Below are positions 1 through 10,679 of a stretch of 64,000 nt of DNA, piece after piece. Numbering within the stretch: the first letter of the stretch is position 1; every line of letters begins with the position of its first letter. The notes beneath the pieces are model-generated. The model was not told the DNA's origin and did no database searches. It was given only the letters and a program-made list of their open reading frames with translations. The DNA is from Schleiferia thermophila (GTDB taxonomy: Bacteria > Bacteroidota > Bacteroidia > Flavobacteriales > Schleiferiaceae). Location of the stretch: assembly GCF_003337435.1 (NCBI RefSeq), contig NZ_QPJS01000005.1:89158-153157 (forward strand), read 5' to 3'. Both the position numbers and the translations under genes were made by a program.

Positions 1-3000
1 TAGAGATTGTACAATTTCGTATCGTATTGTTGGTAGCCCCCTGGCCTGCTCCGGAGCTGATGAGCATAAATACGGCAGAACTGCTTGTCGAGGTATTTTG
101 AAAGGTCAACCAACTGCCACTGCCACCAAACCTTCCATCGATGGTGACCCGATCTGCTCCATTCAGGCGTATCAGGCCGCCGGCAAACGAACCGGAGATC
201 GTTTTACTGCTGGCATCGGCCGGGCGGATGGTCAGGGTCCAGGGACCTCCGGATTCTGTAAATTGATTCAGAGCATTGGCGCCGGTTTCCGTCAGATTGT
301 CCAGAATTTCGGCTACAATGTTTCCGGATACGATTTTGGCATTGATATCCGCAAACAATCCTCCGGCTCCGGTAAGCGAGGGATAATCACCTCCGGTGCC
401 TACCGTGACCGTACCGGAAATGGTGGGGACAATATTGAACGTATTGATGGAGCCGCTGATCGGGAAATTTCCGGACACCAGGGCCACAGAAGTGGGTGCG
501 GTGGCAAACGTACCGGAATTGATCCCCACATTGGGCGTAGGTGCCATATCCTGTGCCACTACAAAGTATTGAATCACATCGCCCACAGACACCCCGCCAC
601 CGTTGAGTAAGGTATAGTCGACGGTAAAGTCGAAAGGTGAGGATGTATTGGAGGCTTCCACAAACTTCCAGCCGTTGTCGGAGGAGGTATTGCCCACAAA
701 GTTATTGGCATCCGTTGATTTTTTGTAATATATCCTAGGCCGTGTGCCGCTTGTCGTATTTACCCCACTGGGATCGGTGATGGTGGCAAAACCGGTCAGC
801 ACCCGCGAGGTAGCCACAATGTCGTTGCTTAACGTGGTGTAGGAAATCGAAGGCCCTACTAAATCCAGCGGAGTCATATTCCCTTCAAAACCTCCGATAT
901 CAGGTGTAGAAGCACTGCGGGTGGTGCCGTAGTAGTCATCCGTAATTCCTAAAATGGGCACCCCTCCGCTTTCAATCTGGGTTGGGATGTTCAGGTCAAT
1001 TTTCAGAAAGTCAGCAGAACTGCCTGAGATGCTCTGGAAATTGGGATTTTCGGTCACAGAGGCTGCATCGCGGGGCGCTACACGGGCCTTGTAGTCCGAA
1101 AGCGTCTGATCCGAATTGGTCCCATCGAAGAAAATCAGATTGGTGGTGCTGGGCGTTCCGGCATAAAACAAATTGTTGTTGGAAGCGCTGGCAAAATTTG
1201 CAAGAGCAGTACCCGACCTTTGATAGGCAACTGTTCTACCCGTGCCGTTGGCCGTGGATACATTCACAAAAATGTTGTTGCGCATGGTCAAAGCTGCTGT
1301 AGTAGCTGTGGCATTAGCAGTAACAAACAGCGCTGCCGAACCAAAATTTGTGGCCGAAGAGGATGCATCTAAATAAACTGTATTGTAGGATAAACTAATT
1401 GTAGTATTTGGTGTAGCAGTTGTAATATTAATGCCTCTTACAGCTGGAACTGTCGCAGCACTGATACCTGCATTGGGGGCTTTGATGTCTGCAATCAGGT
1501 TGTTGTAAATATTTGCTGTACCCGCGGTACCTAAGCCAGCTAGAAGCATTCCGGAGACGATCGGGTTACTGGTGGACGTGCTCTGGATGTTGTAGATCTT
1601 GTTTTTAAACACATTGGGGGAGCTGCTGATGTTTTCGATGCCAATTATCGTGGTTCCGGCGCCACTGATGCTGTGGACAGTATTGCCGGACATTGTTCGA
1701 GTACCAGTGGTTGTCCAAGCATAAATGCCCCTGACTATTCCTGTTCCGTTATGAGTTAGATTGTACACTAAGTTATTGCTATATGTTTCTATCGTTGGGC
1801 TTGCAGAACTTCTGATTCCATTCATTTCACCCGAACCACTTGTTTTGATGCAAGACAAATTATATACTTGATTATCGTTAACAGTTAAAGTACTGGTAGG
1901 GACCTGTATACCGTACATGATTGAAGCCGTACCTGAGCCACCAATGCTCATATTGGAGACTACATTGTTATTTACGTTAACCACCATACCGCTGACACCA
2001 CCAGATACAAAAATCCCAATGGTCGTTCCGCCTGTAGTTCCGGTTCGGGATATGTTGTTTACGGTGTTGTTGTTTACATTGAATGTGGACGCGGCATTAC
2101 TTCCGGTAGTGTAAATTGGATACACTGCTCCACTACCCGTCAGAGAGGCAGTAGAATAGCTTAGATTTGTAACGCTGTTGTTGGTAATATTTAAAGTAGC
2201 GGGTGCAGCAGCACTATTAAATATTCCGAAAAACGACGCACCACTGGTTGCTGTCAGGTACTCGCCGGTGATTGTGTTATTGGTGATGTTTACCGTATTG
2301 CTTGCCGGTGTAGCTCCCATTCCGCTTTCAATAGCAGCGACTTGTTGCGTTGTTCCACCGCCTTTGATGGTGACGTTGTTGTAGGATATGGTAGCATTGG
2401 CGCTGAGGCCTGCCTGAGCAAAGATGCCTCTCAGGGTGTTGGGATGATTGACTCCGGCTCCGTCGTTGTTGTTGAGGGTATTGTAGGAGATGTTGATGCT
2501 CCATTGGTGGTTGGCGCGAATTCCGGCCGCCGGATTGGTCGCACTGGGTGCCCCTCCGTAGTTAAGAATGGTGTTTCCGGTGGAAGCGCTGGTTCCGCCG
2601 ATGTCGTTGTTCAGGTCACCAAGAAAGGTTAAGGGGTCAGGATTAGGCCCGACTCCTGCAGTGGCAGCAAAACCACTGAGGGCGATGCCGTAGTTGCAGT
2701 TTTGAATGGTATTGCCGTAAAACTTGTTGTTTGAATTGGAGCCGGAAGCGGCTGAGGGTGTCAGGGCAGTGGTAGCGGCTGTTCTGGTGGAGTTGATCAC
2801 CAGGATGCCCACAGAACCTTCTACCATAGGCCCGGAACCTGACGCATTGTTTACTCTATTGAGTGTGATGGTACAATTCTTTATTGTCACATTCTGACAT
2901 CCGTCGGCAGCACTGGCCTTAAACAAGGCTAATCCAAACTCCATCGTAGCCGGGTTGGCTGCATTTGGATCCAGCAAGTCAATCCCATCAATGGTCACGT

Positions 3001-3352
3001 AGTCGCTGCCCGACAATGCCCAGATCCCATCCGGACTTGCTGAAGTAGGTGTGGAGGTACCGGTGTAGGCGATGATTTGAGGATTGGCTCCCACACCGCT
3101 TTTTTGAAAGACGATGGGGTTGGCAGCTGTGCCAGTAGCCGTAAGTACAATAGTGGATAGGATGGTTTCCGTATGTCCCGCAGCCACATTGAACGTAACC
3201 CCCCCTGCACCTACGCCGTTGGTGTTGAGGTCCGCTACAGCTGCAGCGATGGAAGCATAATCGCCCGGGATGTTTTTGGTGCCCGTGAGGGGCTGGGCAT
3301 GCAGGCCCCAGGTCAAGATGGCCAACAAGGTTATTGCGTACACTTTTTTCAT
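1..3352 (-). CDS. Giant secreted right-handed beta-helix protein (N-terminal part, runs off window)
   Basis: The minus strand is open without a stop from an ATG at 3352 to the window edge, giving at least 1117 residues. Residues 1-20 form a clean signal peptide (MKKVYAITLLAILTWGLHAQ), followed by the GDYASIAAAVADLN type of motif that starts Bacteroidota beta-helix surface proteins. Residues about 40-780 are rich in N/T/G/S, with repeated short strands such as NITNNTI, NVNNNTV and ISYNTL, as expected of a parallel beta-helix. About residue 780 the style changes to Ig/FN3-like strands, and then a second GTVTVGTGGDYPSL start module begins. Such proteins are normally exported by Sec plus the type IX secretion system; the C-terminal sorting domain would lie outside the window. 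Function is not known; adhesion or a surface coat is inference. All plus-strand frames here are shadows. Confidence 0.9.
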   Translation of the reverse strand, partial: MKKVYAITLLAILTWGLHAQPLTGTKNIPGDYASIAAAVADLNTNGVGAGGVTFNVAAGHTETILSTIVLTATGTAANPIVFQKSGVGANPQIIAYTGTSTPTSASPDGIWALSGSDYVTIDGIDLLDPNAANPATMEFGLALFKASAADGCQNVTIKNCTITLNRVNNASGSGPMVEGSVGILVINSTRTAATTALTPSAASGSNSNNKFYGNTIQNCNYGIALSGFAATAGVGPNPDPLTFLGDLNNDIGGTSASTGNTILNYGGAPSATNPAAGIRANHQWSINISYNTLNNNDGAGVNHPNTLRGIFAQAGLSANATISYNNVTIKGGGTTQQVAAIESGMGATPASNTVNITNNTITGEYLTATSGASFFGIFNSAAAPATLNITNNSVTNLSYSTASLTGSGAVYPIYTTGSNAASTFNVNNNTVNNISRTGTTGGTTIGIFVSGGVSGMVVNVNNNVVSNMSIGGSGTASIMYGIQVPTSTLTVNDNQVYNLSCIKTSGSGEMNGIRSSASPTIETYSNNLVYNLTHNGTGIVRGIYAWTTTGTRTMSGNTVHSISGAGTTIIGIENISSSPNVFKNKIYNIQSTSTSNPIVSGMLLAGLGTAGTANIYNNLIADIKAPNAGISAATVPAVRGINITTATPNTTISLSYNTVYLDASSSATNFGSAALFVTANATATTAALTMRNNIFVNVSTANGTGRTVAYQRSGTALANFASASNNNLFYAGTPSTTNLIFFDGTNSDQTLSDYKARVAPRDAASVTENPNFQSISGSSADFLKIDLNIPTQIESGGVPILGITDDYYGTTRSASTPDIGGFEGNMTPLDLVGPSISYTTLSNDIVATSRVLTGFATITDPSGVNTTSGTRPRIYYKKSTDANNFVGNTSSDNGWKFVEASNTSSPFDFTVDYTLLNGGGVSVGDVIQYFVVAQDMAPTPNVGINSGTFATAPTSVALVSGNFPISGSINTFNIVPTISGTVTVGTGGDYPSLTGAGGLFADINAKIVSGNIVAEILDNLTETGANALNQFTESGGPWTLTIRPADASSKTISGSFAGGLIRLNGADRVTIDGRFGGSGSWLTFQNTSTSSSAVFMLISSGAGQGATNNTIRNCTIS

Positions 3353-3369
3353 ATGGGAAAATTTACGTG

Positions 3370-3400
3370 CAATAGTATTTCAATGCTTTTTATCTTGCAA
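3370..3400 (-). promoter_or_regulatory. Possible Bacteroidota promoter for the beta-helix gene
   Basis: Read on the minus strand there is TTG, a 20-nt spacer and TACTATTG, seven of eight matches to the TAnnTTTG -7 box. It lies 18 nt upstream of the ATG at 3352, so the leader would be very short. The match is suggestive only. Confidence 0.3.
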
Positions 3401-3717
3401 GCATCATTTGTTAAATTATGCCATTTTCTTTACGTATTTTATTAAAAAACGAATTTTTTATTTTTTTTACCTTACTGATTTCTAAGTGTTTTTTCTTTTT
3501 ATTTGGTTGCACGATATATTTTTTTGTAAGATTTTATTTGTTATATTTATAGCTTAACATTGCGGCAACATTCGCAGTAGTGCATTGACAAACCATTGAT
3601 TATCAAAAAATTTCTGATGACTGCACCATCAAAGTGGCAAAAAATTCGTTTAGAGAATTACCGGTAGGCACAAACAATTGGCATATCTATTTGTCTTACA
3701 TTCAAAACAGAAACAAC

Positions 3718-3897
3718 ATGTTTGGACTCTTCCGGAAAAAAGACCCTCTGAGCGAACTTCAGAAAAAATATGAAAAAACAATGGCGGAGGTGCATAAGCT
3801 CTCGCACGTCAACAGAAAGAAAGCCGACTTGCTGATGGCAGAGGCTGACAACATCGCGCGCCAAATCGAAGCATTGAAAAAGGCAAAAAACCGATAG
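3718..3897 (+). CDS. Small Lacal_2735-like (DUF6435-type) protein
   Basis: This 59-residue protein begins MFGLFRKKDP and continues as one long charged helix with many Lys, Glu and Ala, ending in KKAKNR. I recognise the pattern (FGLF-KKDP, LQKKYEK, NRKKAD, EAD-I-QIEAL) as the small cytoplasmic family annotated Lacal_2735 in Bacteroidota; its function is unknown. The ATG at 3718 is preferred over an in-frame upstream start at 3634 because family members begin at MFGLF and the upstream 28 residues have no family character. It stands alone between the divergent beta-helix gene and gcvH. Confidence 0.75.
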   Translation: MFGLFRKKDPLSELQKKYEKTMAEVHKLSHVNRKKADLLMAEADNIARQIEALKKAKNR

Positions 3898-4115
3898 GAC
3901 AGGCCGATGCATTGCATTTCGCGGGTTACACAAGAAGCAGTCCAAGTTGAATGCGGCAGGTGCATCTGTACAACAATGCAGAGGCCCAGGCATCGAACAG
4001 CACCTGAGAGGAGCTGTGTGAAGCAAAAACCACCACATATTTTGCCCGGACACCTCCTGGTCGAAGGTGCAACGCGAGGTTATACAAAATTTCAATAAAG
4101 TGCATCCCTGAAAAG

Positions 4116-4123
4116 TACATTTG
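4116..4123 (+). promoter_or_regulatory. -7 box of gcvH promoter
   Basis: TACATTTG is an exact match to the Bacteroidota TAnnTTTG element, 21 nt before the gcvH ATG. No good TTTG -33 box is visible at the usual spacing. Its position makes a start at TTG 4121, inside the box, unlikely. Confidence 0.5.
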
Positions 4124-4144
4124 CCTCAAAAATTTGAAGTAACC

Positions 4145-4525
4145 ATGAACATACCCGCTGATCTTCTCTACACCAAAGACCATGAATGGGTGCGCATCGA
4201 AGGCGATATCGCAACGGTGGGCATCACGGACTTTGCTCAAAGCGAGCTGGGCGATATCGTCTTTGTGGAAATCGAGACCCTGGGCCAGACATTGGAGCGC
4301 GAAGCCGTATTTGGCAGCGTAGAAGCCGTAAAAACCGTCTCTGACCTATACCTGCCTGTTTCCGGTGAAATCGTGGAAGTCAACGAAAAAATCAACTCCA
4401 ATCCCGAGCTGGTCAACAGCGACCCTTATGGCGAAGGCTGGATGATAAAAGTGAAACTTTCAGATCCATCTGACCGCTCCGGACTGCTTTCTGCCTCTGA
4501 ATACCAGCAGCTGATCGGCGCCTGA
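4145..4525 (+). CDS. gcvH: Glycine cleavage system H protein
   Basis: 126-residue lipoyl carrier protein that shuttles the methylamine intermediate between the P, T and L proteins of the glycine cleavage system in the cytoplasm. The sequence starts [17 protein letters not shown], the standard H-protein N-terminus, and has the lipoylation motif [13 protein letters not shown] with Lys63 as the modified residue. The length is typical. The ATG at 4145 is chosen over the in-frame TTG at 4121 because the family begins there and the TTG sits in the probable -7 box. The VanZ-like gene follows 127 bp downstream; the other glycine-cleavage genes are not in this window. Confidence 0.96.
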   Translation: MNIPADLLYTKDHEWVRIEGDIATVGITDFAQSELGDIVFVEIETLGQTLEREAVFGSVEAVKTVSDLYLPVSGEIVEVNEKINSNPELVNSDPYGEGWMIKVKLSDPSDRSGLLSASEYQQLIGA

Positions 4526-4652
4526 ACCGACTGTAGAGGGTGAGAGTCCGACCGTTGGATTTCTGATACAGGGGTTTGGGCAGAAGCAGGGCGGATGGAT
4601 GGTGTCTGTAATGCTTTGCATCTGCTCACGCCCCTTTCAAATATGTAAATCG

Positions 4653-5048
4653 ATGGAGAAATATTTTCGCTGGATGCCCTTTGCTACATACACTGCAGTG
4701 CTGACCTATCTGCTGCTGATTCCATCCGACCGGCTTCCCTCCCTGCTGGCCGAAACCAGCGACAAGATTCTCCACTTTCTGGCCTTTGCCCTCCTGATGT
4801 TGCTGTATCTGGCCGGGTTGAGCAATTTTTTCATACGTCGAAAGGTGCACATGCCCTACCTGGTAGCGGGCTTTGCGGGCCTGAGTCTCTTCAGCGGACT
4901 GCTCGAAATTTTTCAATACTTCATCCCCGGGCGCAGCGGGAGTCTAGCCGATTTTGGCTTCAACAATCTGGGGCTTTTGGCGGGAGGTTTTTTTGCCCGG
5001 ATGGTAAACTGTCTTGTTTCATCTTGCACTCCCTCTGCTTCCGATTAA
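4653..5048 (+). CDS. VanZ-like membrane protein
   Basis: 131-residue integral membrane protein with four hydrophobic segments (about residues 7-24, 33-53, 65-85 and 98-118). It carries the VanZ family pattern: DKILHFLAFALLMLL after the first helix, EIFQYFIPGRSGSLADFGFNNLG near the end. The actual role of VanZ-like proteins outside teicoplanin resistance is not established, so no resistance claim is made. The start at 4653 (MEKYFRW) gives the normal short cytoplasmic N-terminus; an upstream ATG at 4599 would add 18 residues without family character. Confidence 0.85.
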   Translation: MEKYFRWMPFATYTAVLTYLLLIPSDRLPSLLAETSDKILHFLAFALLMLLYLAGLSNFFIRRKVHMPYLVAGFAGLSLFSGLLEIFQYFIPGRSGSLADFGFNNLGLLAGGFFARMVNCLVSSCTPSASD

Positions 5049-5351
5049 AGCAGCACGGCAGTCAAGCGAATCAAATTCTTTTTTACACGGTAAGTTATTA
5101 ACAATTCGTGTGAATTAATGTTGGCCTCATTTGGGCTCGTTTCATGAATTGCATTGGCCTTTTCTAAATTTCAGCAACTTATCCCGTGCAATTTCTGTTT
5201 TATGTTAGTAAATCCGTTGGATTGTCGAAAACTAACATTTGGTACTTCGGTTTTTATTTTTCAGTTTTGAAACACCTTGGGAAAACGTCGCTCAACTGAG
5301 CCCCAGCCTGTTACATATATTATTGAAATTCAACATTTTAACTAAAAAACT
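5049..5351. other. Intergenic region upstream of nrdB
   Basis: 303 bp without a gene. It is AT-rich and should hold the nrdB-nrdA promoter. TAACATTTG (about 5241) is close to a -7 box but has one base too many between TA and TTTG. AATTC-gtgt-GAATT near 5105 is a short inverted repeat. I see no convincing NrdR box. Confidence 0.4.
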
Positions 5352-6362
5352 ATGGCCACAGAAATTGAAAAGACTACAGAGCCCTTGCTGATGGAAAACA
5401 AGGACCGCTTTGTGCTATTTCCCATCCAACATCACGACATCTGGCAATTTTACAAAAAGGCAGAAGCCTCCTTTTGGACGGCCGAGGAGATCGACCTGCA
5501 GCAAGATCTGACCGACTGGAGCGATAAGCTCAACGACGACGAGCGCCACTTTATCAAACACATCCTCGCATTCTTTGCCGCCAGCGACGGCATCGTCAAT
5601 GAAAATCTGGCGGAAAATTTTGTCAATGAGGTCCAGTACACCGAAGCCAAATTTTTTTACGGCTTTCAGATCATGATGGAAAACATTCACTCTGAGACCT
5701 ATTCCTTATTAATTGATACCTATATAAAAGACCCGGTAGAACGCGACCGGCTCTTCCACGCCATTGAAAACTTCGACGCCATCAAGGAAAAAGCCGACTG
5801 GGCCTTGCGCTGGATCAAATCGCCGTCCTTTGCCGAAAGGCTCATTGCCTTTGCAGCTGTGGAGGGCATATTCTTTTCCGGGGCCTTTTGCTCGATCTTC
5901 TGGTTGAAAAAGCGCGGCCTGATGCCGGGGCTCACCTTTAGCAACGAACTCATCTCGCGCGACGAGGGCCTGCACGCCGACTTTGCCGTGCACCTGCACA
6001 ACCACCACCTGGTAAACAAAGTGAGCCAAAAACGCATCACGCAGATTCTCGACGAGGCCCTGAGCATCGAGCGCAAATTCATTACCGAAAGCCTGCCCGT
6101 GCGCCTGATTGGGATGAATGCCGACCTGATGACTCAATATCTCGAATTTGTGACCGACCGACTGCTCTCCGAACTGGGCTGCCCCAAGCTCTACAACGCC
6201 ACCAATCCGTTTGACTTTATGGAAATGATTTCCCTGCAAGGCAAGACCAACTTTTTTGAAAAACGCGTGTCCGAATACCGCAAAGCCCGCGTACAGGTCG
6301 AAACACCAGCCGCAGAATCGGTAGCCGTAAAAGACGAAATTTCCTTCGACGCTGATTTTTAA
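5352..6362 (+). CDS. nrdB: Class Ia ribonucleotide reductase, beta (radical) subunit
   Basis: 336-residue R2 subunit that holds the diferric-tyrosyl radical needed by NrdA to reduce ribonucleoside diphosphates. The eukaryote-like form is evident: [30 protein letters not shown], and the C-terminal tail SFDADF that docks into R1, like the mammalian tail. By alignment from memory the metal ligands are Asp48, Glu110, His113, Glu171, Glu205 and His208, and the radical residue is Tyr117; all are present, so the enzyme should be active. nrdA follows after 31 bp on the same strand, so the two are almost certainly co-transcribed, in the order nrdB-nrdA. Confidence 0.97.
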   Translation: MATEIEKTTEPLLMENKDRFVLFPIQHHDIWQFYKKAEASFWTAEEIDLQQDLTDWSDKLNDDERHFIKHILAFFAASDGIVNENLAENFVNEVQYTEAKFFYGFQIMMENIHSETYSLLIDTYIKDPVERDRLFHAIENFDAIKEKADWALRWIKSPSFAERLIAFAAVEGIFFSGAFCSIFWLKKRGLMPGLTFSNELISRDEGLHADFAVHLHNHHLVNKVSQKRITQILDEALSIERKFITESLPVRLIGMNADLMTQYLEFVTDRLLSELGCPKLYNATNPFDFMEMISLQGKTNFFEKRVSEYRKARVQVETPAAESVAVKDEISFDADF

Positions 6363-6393
6363 ACCGTTTAACCCCAACCTAATTGCCAAAACT

Positions 6394-8946
6394 ATGTATG
6401 TAATAAAAAGAGACGGCCGTAAAGAGACGGTGAAATTTGACAAAATCACCTCCCGCATCGAAAAACTCTGTTACGGCCTCAGCCCTCTGGTCAATCCCAT
6501 TTCCGTGGCCATGAAGGTAATCGAGGGCATCTATGACGGAGTGCACACTACCGAGCTCGACAATCTGGCTGCTGAAGTGGCTGCCTCCATGACCACCACA
6601 CACCCGGACTACGCCATGCTGGCCTCGCGAATAGCTGTGAGCAACCTACACAAGAACACCAAAAAGTCGTTTTCCGAAACCATAAAAGACCTCTATCACT
6701 ACATCAACCCAAAAACCGGAGAACACGCCCCGCTGATCGCCGAAGACGTGTATGAAATCGCACAAGAGCACGCCGAACTGCTCGACAGCGCCATCATCTA
6801 CGACCGCGACTTCGGATACGACTACTTTGGTTTTAAGACCCTGGAACGGTCCTACCTGCTCAGGATCAACGGACAGGTGGCTGAGCGCCCTCAGCATATG
6901 CTGATGCGCGTATCGCTGGGCATTCACAAGCGAGACATCGATGCCGTGCTCGAAACCTACGACCTGATGAGCAAGCGCTATTTCACCCACGCTACCCCAA
7001 CCCTGTTCAATTCCGGAACGCCCAAGCCCCAAATGTCGTCCTGCTTTTTGCTCACCATGAAAGACGACAGCATCGAAGGCATCTACGACACCCTCAAACA
7101 ATGCGCTAAAATCTCCCAATCAGCCGGGGGTATCGGACTGAGCATTCACAACATAAGGGCCACAGGCTCCTACATCCGAGGTACCAACGGGACCAGCAAC
7201 GGCATTGTGCCCATGCTGAGGGTCTACAACGACACGGCCCGCTACGTAGACCAGGGAGGCGGAAAGCGCAAAGGCTCCTTTGCCATCTACCTGGAACCCT
7301 GGCATGCCGATGTATTTGAATTCCTCGATCTGAAAAAAAATCACGGAAAGGAAGAGCTCCGCGCCCGCGACCTCTTCTACGCCCTTTGGATACCCGATCT
7401 ATTTATGAAGCGGGTGGAGAAGGACGAGCATTGGACGCTGATGTGTCCCAACGAATGTCCGGGGCTTTGCGACGTGTACGGCGAAAAGTTTGAGCAACTC
7501 TATGAGCGATACGAAAGAGAAGGCCGTGGCCGCAAAAAAATCCGCGCCCGCGATCTATGGCAGAAAATCATCGAATCGCAGATCGAAACAGGCACCCCGT
7601 ATATGCTCTACAAAGATGCCTGCAACGAAAAAAGTAACCAGAAAAACCTGGGCACCATTCGCTCCAGCAACCTCTGCACCGAAATCATCGAATACACAGC
7701 TCCCGATGAGGTGGCCGTGTGCAACCTGGCCAGCATCGCCCTTCCGATGTTTGTGGATGCGGGCAAGTTTAACCACAACCTCCTCTATGAAGTCACCTAC
7801 CGGATCACCGTGAATCTCAACAAAATCATCGACCGCAACTACTACCCCGTGCCCGAAGCAGAGCGCTCCAACAAGCGCCACCGCCCGATAGGCATCGGCG
7901 TACAGGGCCTGGCCGATACGTTCATCAAGCTGCGTCTGCCCTTCACCAGTCCGGAAGCCAAAATGCTCAACCGCGAAATTTTTGAAACCATCTATTATGC
8001 AGCTCTGAATGCCTCTTGCGATCTGGCCATCTTCGACGGACCTTACGAAACCTACCCGGGCTCACCCATATCGCAAGGCATCTTCCAGTTCAACATGTGG
8101 GGGGTAGACGAAAGTCAGCTGAGCGGACGCTGGGATTGGGCAGAGCTGCGCCAACGCATCCTCAAAAATGGCGTGCGCAACTCACTGCTGCTGGCACCTA
8201 TGCCAACCGCATCCACATCGCAAATCCTCGGCAATAACGAATGCTTCGAACCCTACACCTCCAATATTTACACCCGCAGGGTGCTTTCCGGTGAATTTGT
8301 GGTCGTCAATAAACACCTGCTGCAAGACCTCATGGCGCTGGGGCTGTGGAGTGAAGAGATGAAAAACGAAATTATCAAAGCCAACGGATCCATTCAGCAC
8401 ATCGACATCATCCCCCTTGAAATCCGCGAAATATACCGAACGGTTTGGGAGCTGAGCATGCGCGATATCATCGACATGGCAGCTGACCGCGCCATCTTTA
8501 TCGACCAATCCCAGTCGCTCAACCTGTTTGTAGAAGCTCCTACTCTGTCCAAACTCTCCAGCATGCACATGTACGCCTGGAAAAAAGGACTGAAAACCGG
8601 CATGTACTACATGCGCACACGGCCGGCAACCGATGCTATCAAATTTACCGTGAGCAAAGAATCCTCACTTACCCAACCCACGGCTGAGACCACCCCAAAT
8701 CTATTGCACCGATACTCCTACGCCGAGCGCGAGGCCGAAAAGCGCGCTGCCGAGGAACTCGCCCGCAAACGCATAGAAGCACTTGCCACACAGCAACGCA
8801 ATCATCAGGCGACACGCCCGGCAGAAAAAAACACTCAACCTGACCTATTTGCTCCGCAACAGGATGCCCCCGCTGCCGACGAAAGCCAAAAAGCCATCGC
8901 CTGCAGCCTGGACAATCCCGATGCCTGCGAATATTGCAGCTCGTAG
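6394..8946 (+). CDS. nrdA: Class Ia ribonucleotide reductase, alpha (catalytic) subunit
   Basis: 850-residue R1 subunit. An ATP-cone for allosteric activity control is at residues 1-90 ([17 protein letters not shown]). The ten-stranded barrel core follows, with active-site Cys217 (MSSCFLL), Asn426, Cys428 and Glu430 (SNLCTEI) and Cys443 (VCNLASIAL). The radical-transfer tyrosine pair is in [10 protein letters not shown]. The C-terminus ends CEYCSS, the swinging thiol pair that is reduced by thioredoxin or glutaredoxin. A variable Ala/Glu/Lys-rich linker of about 80 residues precedes it. The sequence resembles eukaryotic RNR1 more than E. coli NrdA, as is common in Bacteroidota. A strong terminator follows at 8972. 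Confidence 0.97.
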   Translation: MYVIKRDGRKETVKFDKITSRIEKLCYGLSPLVNPISVAMKVIEGIYDGVHTTELDNLAAEVAASMTTTHPDYAMLASRIAVSNLHKNTKKSFSETIKDLYHYINPKTGEHAPLIAEDVYEIAQEHAELLDSAIIYDRDFGYDYFGFKTLERSYLLRINGQVAERPQHMLMRVSLGIHKRDIDAVLETYDLMSKRYFTHATPTLFNSGTPKPQMSSCFLLTMKDDSIEGIYDTLKQCAKISQSAGGIGLSIHNIRATGSYIRGTNGTSNGIVPMLRVYNDTARYVDQGGGKRKGSFAIYLEPWHADVFEFLDLKKNHGKEELRARDLFYALWIPDLFMKRVEKDEHWTLMCPNECPGLCDVYGEKFEQLYERYEREGRGRKKIRARDLWQKIIESQIETGTPYMLYKDACNEKSNQKNLGTIRSSNLCTEIIEYTAPDEVAVCNLASIALPMFVDAGKFNHNLLYEVTYRITVNLNKIIDRNYYPVPEAERSNKRHRPIGIGVQGLADTFIKLRLPFTSPEAKMLNREIFETIYYAALNASCDLAIFDGPYETYPGSPISQGIFQFNMWGVDESQLSGRWDWAELRQRILKNGVRNSLLLAPMPTASTSQILGNNECFEPYTSNIYTRRVLSGEFVVVNKHLLQDLMALGLWSEEMKNEIIKANGSIQHIDIIPLEIREIYRTVWELSMRDIIDMAADRAIFIDQSQSLNLFVEAPTLSKLSSMHMYAWKKGLKTGMYYMRTRPATDAIKFTVSKESSLTQPTAETTPNLLHRYSYAEREAEKRAAEELARKRIEALATQQRNHQATRPAEKNTQPDLFAPQQDAPAADESQKAIACSLDNPDACEYCSS

Positions 8947-8971
8947 ACTTTTACCCGTACCCGTCATCATA

Positions 8972-9000
8972 AGCCGGACACCCTTCCGGCTTTTCTTTTT
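8972..9000 (+). terminator. Rho-independent terminator after nrdA
   Basis: A 7-bp stem AGCCGGA / TCCGGCT with a 6-nt loop (8972-8991) is followed by TTTCTTTTT. It lies 26 bp after the nrdA stop and just before folA. Confidence 0.85.
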
Positions 9001-9019
9001 GAAAAAACATAAATTCAAT

Positions 9020-9526
9020 ATGCCAGAACTCATTATAATCGCAGCCATAGCCCAAAACCGCGCTCTGGGACGCAACAACCAATTGCTTTGGCATCTGCCG
9101 GCCGACCTTCGCCACTTCAAAAAACTGACCATCGGACAAGTTGTACTGATGGGAAGGCGAACTTATGAATCCATCGGCCGCCCCCTACCCAACCGAATCA
9201 ATGTGGTCATCACCCGCAATCGCGACTTCCATCCGCAGGGAGTGGAAATCTTTCACTCGCTGCAGGAAGCCATCAAAGCCAAGAATGACTGTGAAAAGCT
9301 CTACATAGCCGGAGGAGCGGACATTTACCGACAGGCATTGCCGCTGGCCCACCGCATGGAGCTCACTATCGTACACCGAGATTACGATGCTGATACATGG
9401 TTTCCGGAGTGGAATCCGGACGAATGGGAAACCCAAAACACACAGCAGATCACCGACCGAGATTCCGACACAGAAGTACAGCTTACTTTCCTCTCCTTGA
9501 TTCGAAAGCAAACAACATCGCCGTAA
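9020..9526 (+). CDS. folA: Dihydrofolate reductase
   Basis: 168-residue enzyme that reduces dihydrofolate to tetrahydrofolate with NADPH. The family signature is complete: IIAAIAQNRALGRNNQLLWHLP near the N-terminus, the NADPH-binding GRRTYESIGRPLPNR, and YIAGGADIYRQALP in the C-terminal half. The ATG at 9020 puts PELIIIAAIA at the correct distance; an upstream in-frame ATG at 8783 lies inside nrdA and is a shadow. Supplying tetrahydrofolate cofactor next to ribonucleotide reductase links the two to DNA precursor synthesis, although thyA itself is not in the window. Confidence 0.95.
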   Translation: MPELIIIAAIAQNRALGRNNQLLWHLPADLRHFKKLTIGQVVLMGRRTYESIGRPLPNRINVVITRNRDFHPQGVEIFHSLQEAIKAKNDCEKLYIAGGADIYRQALPLAHRMELTIVHRDYDADTWFPEWNPDEWETQNTQQITDRDSDTEVQLTFLSLIRKQTTSP

Positions 9527-9658
9527 TCAAAAAAATTATTAAATCAATCCCGATCCAAAACCATCGTCCTCCCGTAAAGTTACTTATCTGACTATGGCCT
9601 GGATGTTCGGCGGGAATTGTGTGTGTAATATTGCATCGGATACGAGAGCTCAACGTTT

Positions 9659-10642
9659 GTGGAAAAGCAGATATCATTGGACGAAATAAAAAGACCTGTT
9701 GCACAGGAGCTGGCACTGTTTGAAGAGAAGTTCCGGCAGGCCATGAAGTCCAATACCCCTCTGCTGGACAGAATCACACACTACATCATTCGCCGTAAAG
9801 GAAAGCAACTCAGACCCATACTGGTATTTCTGACTTCCCGATACTTTGGCCAGGTAAGCGAACAGACCTACCGAGGTGCTGCATTGATAGAGCTGATGCA
9901 CACTGCTACTCTGGTACACGATGATGTAGTGGACGAAGCTTATTACAGAAGGGGATTTTTCAGCATCAATGCGCTGTGGAAAAACAAAATAGCTGTATTG
10001 ATCGGCGATTACTTGCTTTCCAAAGTGTTGCTGCTGGCAGTAGAACACGGCGATTTTGAAATGCTGAGACTCGTCTCTACTGCCGTGCGTGAAATGAGCG
10101 AAGGGGAGCTGCTACAGATCGAAAAGGCACGACGGCTGGACATCGATGAGCACGTGTACTACGAAATAATCAGGCAAAAAACCGCTTCGCTGATAGCGAC
10201 TTGCTGCGCTGTGGGCGCTTATGCAGGGGGGGGCAGTGCAGAACAGGTGCAGTTGTTTACAGAATTCGGGCAGCACCTGGGTATGGCCTTTCAGATCAAA
10301 GACGATTTGTTTGACCTCGACCCGGATAGCAATTCCGGCAAACCTTCGGGTATTGACATTAAAGAGCGCAAGATGACTCTGCCACTGATTTATGCCCTGA
10401 ACCATGCCGGTTTTTTAGAAAAAAAACAGATTTCCTACCTTGTAAAATACAAGAGCAACGATCCCAAAAGCGTGAAGAAAGTCATTGATTTCATCCTGGG
10501 AAGCGGAGGAGTGGAATACGCCAAGGAAAAAATGAAGGAGTACCATGCAGCAGCCATCGAAATACTGCAAAAGCTGGGGGGTGGACCGACGGAAGAATCG
10601 CTGAAACTCTTGTCGCTATACGTACTCCGGCGCAAGCAGTAG
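9659..10642 (+). CDS. Polyprenyl diphosphate synthase (trans-isoprenyl, medium/long chain)
   Basis: 327-residue all-helical prenyltransferase that condenses isopentenyl diphosphate with an allylic primer. The first Asp-rich motif DDVVD is at residues 88-92 and the second, DDLFD, at 215-219; GKQLRP (48-53) binds diphosphate. In Bacteroidota such enzymes usually make the octaprenyl/heptaprenyl tail of menaquinone, but chain length cannot be read here. The start is a GTG at 9659, 26 nt after a -7-like TAATATTG (9626-9633); no better ATG exists in frame. The product should not be confused with undecaprenyl (cis) synthase. Confidence 0.92.
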   Translation: MEKQISLDEIKRPVAQELALFEEKFRQAMKSNTPLLDRITHYIIRRKGKQLRPILVFLTSRYFGQVSEQTYRGAALIELMHTATLVHDDVVDEAYYRRGFFSINALWKNKIAVLIGDYLLSKVLLLAVEHGDFEMLRLVSTAVREMSEGELLQIEKARRLDIDEHVYYEIIRQKTASLIATCCAVGAYAGGGSAEQVQLFTEFGQHLGMAFQIKDDLFDLDPDSNSGKPSGIDIKERKMTLPLIYALNHAGFLEKKQISYLVKYKSNDPKSVKKVIDFILGSGGVEYAKEKMKEYHAAAIEILQKLGGGPTEESLKLLSLYVLRRKQ

Positions 10643-10679
10643 AAGAAATCAGGGATGGTGTAAAAAAGTGCAAGAAGAC

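Noticed and set aside
982..2632. Several plus-strand open frames inside the first 3.3 kb
   Set aside because: They lie opposite a continuous minus-strand frame with a signal peptide and repeat structure; their translations have no family character.
4526..4652. Small RNA or leader between gcvH and the VanZ-like gene
   Set aside because: No stable hairpin or T-run was found; it is an ordinary 127-bp spacer.
5049..5351. Cobalamin riboswitch or NrdR box upstream of nrdB
   Set aside because: No B12-box-like sequence or pair of NrdR boxes could be seen; this is a class Ia enzyme that does not need B12.
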